From assembly GCA_017965445.1 (NCBI GenBank), contig JAGCPZ010000075.1, positions 1-52,829 on the forward strand: a stretch of 52,829 nt of DNA. The letters run 5' to 3'. This stretch comes from Fibrobacter sp. (GTDB lineage: Bacteria; Fibrobacterota; Fibrobacteria; Fibrobacterales; Fibrobacteraceae). This document shows positions 48,790 to 52,829 of this stretch, one piece after another. The translations under genes were made by a program, and so were the position numbers. The notes beneath the pieces are model-generated. The model searched no databases, was not told the origin of the DNA, and saw only the letters and a list, made by a program, of their open reading frames with translations. Within the stretch, counting starts at the first letter, position 1; every line of letters starts with the position of its first letter.

Positions 48790-50033
48790 TAGTTACCCCC
48801 TTCACTAGAAGTCGTGGCCGCGCCTTCATTTTCGTAGCGGATTCCCTTTGCGTGGAGAACCTTGCGCCCTTCGGAATCCCTAGTCGTCGTTCCCATATTC
48901 TGTTCAGCATGGGATTTCATGAACTTTTTCAAGTCGATACTGTTCTGCGTCGTTTCCATGGGAGCTGGCTTTGCGGCACCGCGTCCAAAGAACTTGCCAT
49001 CGGCAGCGCCAATCTGGAACTTGATTTCGGCAATAAGGGTCCCCTTTGCGTGGAACATGTTTTCGTAATCGAATACGGAATTGTAACCGAGACGAATGAA
49101 GAGAATATCAATCGCTCCGCCCCAAAGCAAGTCACTTGCCCCGGCACGTTCATGACGGCGAATGCAGGATGCCTCAAAACCAATCATACGGGACGGATCC
49201 GGGTAATACTTCAAAGCCGCCGAACGGAATCCGTCATCTGGGAAATCGAACGTGACATCAGCATAGAGCACTTGTTCATAAAGATTCTGTTCCCAGTTTA
49301 AACGAACAAAGTTATCATCATCATCGCCCGACTTGCGCCGATAGATTGTGGCGTTCAAATTGGGCAAGTATGTTTTGAATCCGCTTCCGGCACCGCCGTA
49401 CAGAGCACGTGATTCAAGATCTAACGAAAAGCGGAGTGTCTGGAATGTACCGCGGTAAAAACTTCCCTGGAAGCTCAAGCTCTTATAACGCGCATGCGCC
49501 CAGTAGAACAAAAGGGAATCCGATTCATTTTCATAGATACGGTGCGACGCCAGTTCCAAATTCTGGTGCTGCAAGCCCAAGGCGACCGTTGCATCGTACT
49601 TCTTATTCGTGTAAGAAAAGCCCCAAGTCAAAGCCGAAGAAATGTGGGCAAACTTGCCGTAATGCGGGAAAAAGAAAAAGTCCTGCGAATCCCAGCCAGT
49701 GCGGTCAAACCACGTGAGGAACCCGAAATGCGAAACGGAATCGAGCACCCAGCTACCGAAAATGCCATAATGGTGCCTGAACGCATAACCGTTATGGACG
49801 CCGTACTGACTCTTGAGCTGCAACTGTTCGGACGAAGGCGTATAAGTGTAGCCGATATCGATAAAGCCACCTCGCCCACCGCGCATCACGAGGCCGATAT
49901 CGCGAAGTTGCCTGTCGCGCATTTGAAGTCCGCCTTGCGTAAGGGCTTCCGCAGGAATCGGGTCCGCAAAAGCAACACCCGCCGCCAGAGCGAGTAAGAG
50001 GAATATTTTATTCAAACCTGTTTTCATAAGCAT
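48789..50033 (-). CDS. Hypothetical outer-membrane beta-barrel protein
   Basis: About 414 residues from ATG 50033 (MLMKTGLNKIFLLLALAAG; GGA upstream); another ATG two codons later is equally possible. After the signal peptide (cut near AFADP) the protein is rich in alternating aromatic/polar strands (GFIDIGYTYTP, FGFLTWFDRTG, LRFSLDLESRALYGG, FDFPDDGFRSAALKYY), typical of a beta-barrel. The last ~70 residues are polar and probably periplasmic or disordered. No known family. Coupled to the following lipoprotein gene. Confidence 0.65.
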   Translation of the reverse strand: MLMKTGLNKIFLLLALAAGVAFADPIPAEALTQGGLQMRDRQLRDIGLVMRGGRGGFIDIGYTYTPSSEQLQLKSQYGVHNGYAFRHHYGIFGSWVLDSVSHFGFLTWFDRTGWDSQDFFFFPHYGKFAHISSALTWGFSYTNKKYDATVALGLQHQNLELASHRIYENESDSLLFYWAHARYKSLSFQGSFYRGTFQTLRFSLDLESRALYGGAGSGFKTYLPNLNATIYRRKSGDDDDNFVRLNWEQNLYEQVLYADVTFDFPDDGFRSAALKYYPDPSRMIGFEASCIRRHERAGASDLLWGGAIDILFIRLGYNSVFDYENMFHAKGTLIAEIKFQIGAADGKFFGRGAAKPAPMETTQNSIDLKKFMKSHAEQNMGTTTRDSEGRKVLHAKGIRYENEGAATTSSEGGN

Positions 50034-50055
50034 CTTATCCAAATAAACCACATCC

Positions 50056-50090
50056 GTCATTCTGACCCTGTAAGGGTCAAGAATCCCGTC
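50056..50090. repeat. Family A repeat upstream of the barrel gene
   Basis: GTCATTCTGA, hairpin GACCC/TGTAA/GGGTC, AAGAATCCCGTC. Compared with the standard flank words both CATCC and GGATCC have changed to CATTC and GAATCC, which keeps outer pairing. Confidence 0.65.
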
Positions 50091-50127
50091 ATATTTATGA
50101 ATAATAATATAGTAAAGGATTTGCAAA

Positions 50128-50283
50128 TGATTAACGGTTAGTGATTAGTAGACAGTAGGCAGTATGAAGTAATCGTCATCCTGAACGCAGTGATATATGA
50201 AACTTGGCACTTTAGTGCCTTAGTTGAATTAGGTTCGTAGGAGCAGGATCCAGTGATTTCTACTGCATACTGTAGTTTCGCCA
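50128..50283. repeat. Composite of family C, A and E repeats
   Basis: 50128-50167: AACGGTTAGTGATTAGTAG and ACAGTAGGCAGTATG (family C). 50175-50193: GTCATCCTGAACGC (family A half), with the other half GGATCCAGTGA at 50247-50257. Between the halves sits family E copy 2 (50199-50232): GAAACTT, GGCAC/TTTA/GTGCC, TTAGTTGAATTA. It looks like one repeat placed inside another. Confidence 0.6.
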
Positions 50284-51702
50284 CTAGAACTGGAAATAAA
50301 GGAACGGGTTGTAGCTCTGAGTAAACAGCGCGAGCGTCGCGAGAATAAACAGCGCAAGCGCCACAAGCGATTTTTTAAAGCTCACCTTGTTGCACCAGTC
50401 ATAACTGCGGAAACGCCAGAAAGAAAGCAATCCCGCAAGTGCCATGAACAAAACAGTCGTCGGCGTGAAAATTTCAGCCGCAAGTACCGCATCGAACGCA
50501 CTCACCGGCATAAGCCCAAGCATCGCTTTCCACATGCGCCAGGCTTCGCCAATGTTGTCTGCACGGAAAAGCACCCAGCCAAACAACACAATCACCTGCG
50601 TCAAAAGAATCTGCACCACACGCGGAGCCTTGTAATACCAAGCATTCTTGTTGTTCGCACGTTCCGCAATCATAAAGAAAGCGTGATAAAGTCCCCAGCA
50701 GATAAACGTCCAGTTCGCCCCATGCCACACACCGCTAGCAAACATCACAAGGAACAAATTAAGATACAGGCGTCGCACGCCAACGCGGTTTCCGCCCAAC
50801 GAAATGTAGAGGTAGTCGCGCAGCCAACTCGTGAGCGAAATATGCCAGCGTTTCCAGAATTCGGTAATGCTTCCCGAACGGTACGGTCCGTTGAAGTTCT
50901 GCGGAAAGTGGAAGCCGATCATAAGACCGAGGCCAATCGCCATATTGGAATACGCCGAGAAGTCAAAATAAATCTGGAACATGTACGCCAAAGCGCCCCA
51001 CCAGCTGTTCAGCACGCCGGGAGCGTCCGCCGCAAAGACACGGTCCGCGATAATACCCACTTGGTTTGCGAGGAATATCTTTTCGGCAAAGCCAAAGCAG
51101 AAAAACAGGATGCCGCGCACGAAATTTTCAAGCGTATGCGTGCGAGATTCAAGTTCTTCGGCAACGGTATTGTAACGCACAATCGGGCCCGCCACGAGCT
51201 GCGGGAAAAGAGCCACGTAACATGCGAACGTCGCAAAGTTCTTGACCGGAGGAGCTGTACCGCGCCACACGTCAATGGCATAACTCATGGACTGGAACGA
51301 ATAGAACGAAATACCCACCGGCAATAGCACCGTCATAATCGAGAACGGTTCGCAACCGAGCATTGTCGCAAAATCGTTTACAATCCCCATGCCAAACATG
51401 TAATACTTGAAAAAGCCGAGCGCGCCGAGATTCACCGCAATTGCGGTACCAAGTGCGAAATTCCGCTGGAACTTACTCGCTCCCGGTGCCGAAATAAAGC
51501 GCCCCGCCACATAGACCACGAGCGTACAGCCGAACATGAGGAACACAAGCCACGGTTCGAGCCAGCCATAAAAGATGTAACTGAAAACAGTGATGAACAA
51601 GTTCAACAGCGAATGCTTCGCCCCGAGCTTGAACAGCACGAAATAGCCAACCAAGAACGTCGGCAAGAAGTAGAAAAGGAAAATCTGGGAGGAGAAGACC
51701 AT
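50284..51702 (-). CDS. MBOAT-family O-acyltransferase (AlgI-like)
   Basis: 472 residues with about a dozen membrane helices. The conserved FWKRWHISLTSWLRDYLYI block (His287) and SGVWHGANWTFICWG (His327, the active-site His of the family) identify an AlgI/DltB-type enzyme that passes acyl groups across the membrane to a polysaccharide. AlgI enzymes usually work with an AlgJ/SGNH-type partner, which is not next to it here. A family B repeat touches its start codon and no ribosome-binding site is seen. Confidence 0.92.
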   Translation of the reverse strand: MVFSSQIFLFYFLPTFLVGYFVLFKLGAKHSLLNLFITVFSYIFYGWLEPWLVFLMFGCTLVVYVAGRFISAPGASKFQRNFALGTAIAVNLGALGFFKYYMFGMGIVNDFATMLGCEPFSIMTVLLPVGISFYSFQSMSYAIDVWRGTAPPVKNFATFACYVALFPQLVAGPIVRYNTVAEELESRTHTLENFVRGILFFCFGFAEKIFLANQVGIIADRVFAADAPGVLNSWWGALAYMFQIYFDFSAYSNMAIGLGLMIGFHFPQNFNGPYRSGSITEFWKRWHISLTSWLRDYLYISLGGNRVGVRRLYLNLFLVMFASGVWHGANWTFICWGLYHAFFMIAERANNKNAWYYKAPRVVQILLTQVIVLFGWVLFRADNIGEAWRMWKAMLGLMPVSAFDAVLAAEIFTPTTVLFMALAGLLSFWRFRSYDWCNKVSFKKSLVALALFILATLALFTQSYNPFLYFQF

Positions 51703-51753
51703 AGAGGTGTGAGCTATGAGCGCGGGGCTAAAGCCCCTTTGAGGTATGAGTTA
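51703..51753 (+). repeat. Family B modular repeat, copy 5
   Basis: AGAGGTGTGAGCTATGAGC, then hairpin GGGGC/TAAA/GCCCC (51724-51737), TTTGAGGTATGAG. It begins at the base next to the MBOAT start codon, in the orientation opposite to that gene. Confidence 0.65.
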
Positions 51754-51800
51754 TTGAAACGTTTCAGAAATGAGTCTCTTAAACATAGGAAGCATACTTA

Positions 51801-51873
51801 CTGCTCAAGCCTCAAAGCAACCGCAAGGTTGCGACCTCAGAGCGAGTGAAGCGAGCGACCTCATAGCCAATTA
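51801..51873 (-). repeat. Family B modular repeat, copy 6
   Basis: On the minus strand from the TAA stop (51871-51873): TTGGCTATGAGGTCGCTCGC, TTCACTCGCTCTGAGGTC, hairpin GCAACC/TTGC/GGTTGC (51817-51832), TTTGAGGCTTGAGC. Confidence 0.7.
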
Positions 51874-52272
51874 CTCATTCACTTCGATTGCCAAATAGCG
51901 CGGGGATTCGTCGTCAAAGTATTCGTCTTCGACGGCGCCGTCCCAGTTGCCTTCAAGCGGGATGAGTTTGAGCGTGTGCTTGGCCTTCGCCTTGAATTCG
52001 CCTACATTGCCCTTCGCCTTGTCGGCCATCTTGTCCTTGACTTTGCCGCGCGCAATCAACGGATTATAGACGCCTACGAGAACTTCCTTGGCATCGAGCT
52101 TACCCGAAACTACTTTAGAAACTTTGTACTTAAATACATAGACGTAACTGTACAAATCGTTGCTAGGCATTTTTCCCGGAATTTCGGTCAGACGCCCTTC
52201 GATGGTGACAGGGTCAGCGGCGAACACAAAGGCGGCCGCAAGAATAAGCGAAAGTATAATCTTTTTAATCAT
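51871..52272 (-). CDS. Small secreted protein, hypothetical
   Basis: About 133 residues from ATG 52272 (MIKKIILSLILAAAFVFA, a clean signal peptide cut near FAADP); the frame is open upstream but those residues are not signal-like. The mature part starts TIEGRLTEIPGKMPSNDLYSYVYVFKYKV and may be a small beta-barrel, then a Lys-rich stretch (KVKDKMADKAKG) and EGNWDGAVEDEYFDD. No family recognised. Its stop lies at the edge of a family B repeat. Confidence 0.7.
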   Translation of the reverse strand: MIKKIILSLILAAAFVFAADPVTIEGRLTEIPGKMPSNDLYSYVYVFKYKVSKVVSGKLDAKEVLVGVYNPLIARGKVKDKMADKAKGNVGEFKAKAKHTLKLIPLEGNWDGAVEDEYFDDESPRYLAIEVNE

Positions 52273-52693
52273 AATCGTAAAATAGAAAATTTTGAATTTC
52301 ACGCCCTCATATAATTTGTTTTTTATCACTATATAAACATATACACTGGATTCAATTGTCATACAGTTCCATGAAGACTATACAATCAAAAAATTTGTGA
52401 CGGAAATCAAACAGAATGTAAAAACACGTCATTATTTTTGCTCACTGCAATAATTTTCACCAAATTTACGTCTAATTTTACCAATTTTTAATTTATCCAA
52501 ACTACAATTTTTCGAAACTTTGCAAAAATTTTTCAATTTTCACACAAATCCATGTCGTTTTAAAATAAAATTTCATCAAAAATTTAAAATTTTTTCATAA
52601 AATTGCAATTTCACCTCTTGCCATCGCTAAAAAATACTCCTATATTTCAATTCATCTAAATTTTCATCTATTCTTTAAAAGACAGGAAAAATT
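52273..52693. other. AT-rich divergent spacer before ilvB
   Basis: 421 bp without a gene. From about 52430 to 52615 it is dominated by short A- and T-runs (AAAATTT, TTTTTAATTT, ATTTTTTCATAAAATT), which suggests curved DNA or an UP-like region just upstream of the strong promoter at 52618. Confidence 0.5.
52618..52646 (+). promoter_or_regulatory. Sigma-70-type promoter of ilvB
   Basis: TTGCCA (52618-52623), exactly 17 bp, TATATT (52641-52646); the same -10 and spacing as the tRNA-Ser promoter. Leader about 40 nt. Confidence 0.75.
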
Positions 52694-52829
52694 ATGGCAA
52701 ATAAGACCTTAAGTGGTGCCGAAGTGATTATCGAATGCCTCAAGCGTGAAGGCGTTGATACTATTTTCGGCTATCCCGGTGGATCGGCCATTCCGATGTT
52801 CGATGCCATCCTCGACTCCAGCATCAAAG
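52694..52829 (+). CDS. ilvB: Acetolactate synthase, large (catalytic) subunit, N-terminal part
   Basis: The first 45 residues: MANKTLSGAEVIIECLKREG, then VDTIFGYPGGSAIPMFDAIL. The FGYPGG with the nearby AIPMFDAL-type segment is the start of acetohydroxyacid synthase large subunits (ThDP-, FAD-dependent), which open the branched-chain amino acid pathway. AGGAA precedes the ATG at good spacing. The gene runs off the right edge. Confidence 0.92.
   Translation, partial: MANKTLSGAEVIIECLKREGVDTIFGYPGGSAIPMFDAILDSSIK

Overview
The window looks like chromosomal DNA of a Fibrobacter species (phylum Fibrobacterota, gut cellulose degraders). The signs are a protein with the 'Fibrobacter succinogenes major paralogous domain' architecture, serine-rich lipoprotein linkers, a GH94 cello-oligosaccharide phosphorylase, a Cthe_2159-type polysaccharide-binding lipoprotein, a PilT-type retraction ATPase and many outer-membrane or lipoprotein genes. 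Species assignment is inference; no 16S or other marker gene is present.

Layout. 1-8.8 kb: N-terminal part of a cellodextrin phosphorylase gene (cut by the left edge), a PadR-type regulator, a hybrid sensor kinase, a small lipoprotein, an M3 oligopeptidase, tRNA-Ser(GGA) immediately followed by rpoZ under one strong promoter, then an NAD synthase with a decayed glutaminase domain. 9-14.4 kb: a Ser-rich lipoprotein, an NAD-dependent epimerase joined to a divergent dnaA, an AT-rich gene-free segment with DnaA-box-like motifs, and a FISUC-domain protein. 14.8-20.6 kb: a coiled-coil protein, a TrhP-like U32 protein, a Wzi-like outer-membrane protein and the Cthe_2159-like lipoprotein. 20.9-26.6 kb (minus strand): GT2/CoA-binding-like fusion, Trm112, a long acidic TPR protein and pilT. 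26.9-34.4 kb (minus): one tightly packed seven-gene run, ribE-ribBA-ribH-nusB-DUF2723-GT2-GT2, joining riboflavin synthesis and transcription antitermination to a likely lipid-linked-mannose/protein O-mannosylation set. 34.5-38.1 kb: a low-GC secreted protein and an Rpn-family PD-(D/E)XK nuclease lie between the rib run and ribD. 38.2-44.3 kb: rhodanese lipoprotein, membrane-anchored hydrolase, DXS-like enzyme, small zinc-ribbon membrane protein, a lipoprotein and an EamA transporter. 44.7-52.8 kb: smc, a lipoprotein/outer-membrane pair, an MBOAT O-acyltransferase, a small secreted protein and the start of ilvB (cut by the right edge).

The most unusual signal is not in the genes. Intergenic spacers are built from a few families of short modular repeats (called A to E here). 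In several families the flanking words are conserved while the hairpin stem between them changes, with both arms changing together. Two families (B and D) start at or within a few bases of stop codons: five genes for B and three for D. I do not recognise a described element that behaves like this, and no mobilising enzyme for it is visible in the window.

All calls come from reading the sequence and recalled family knowledge; no database search was run.
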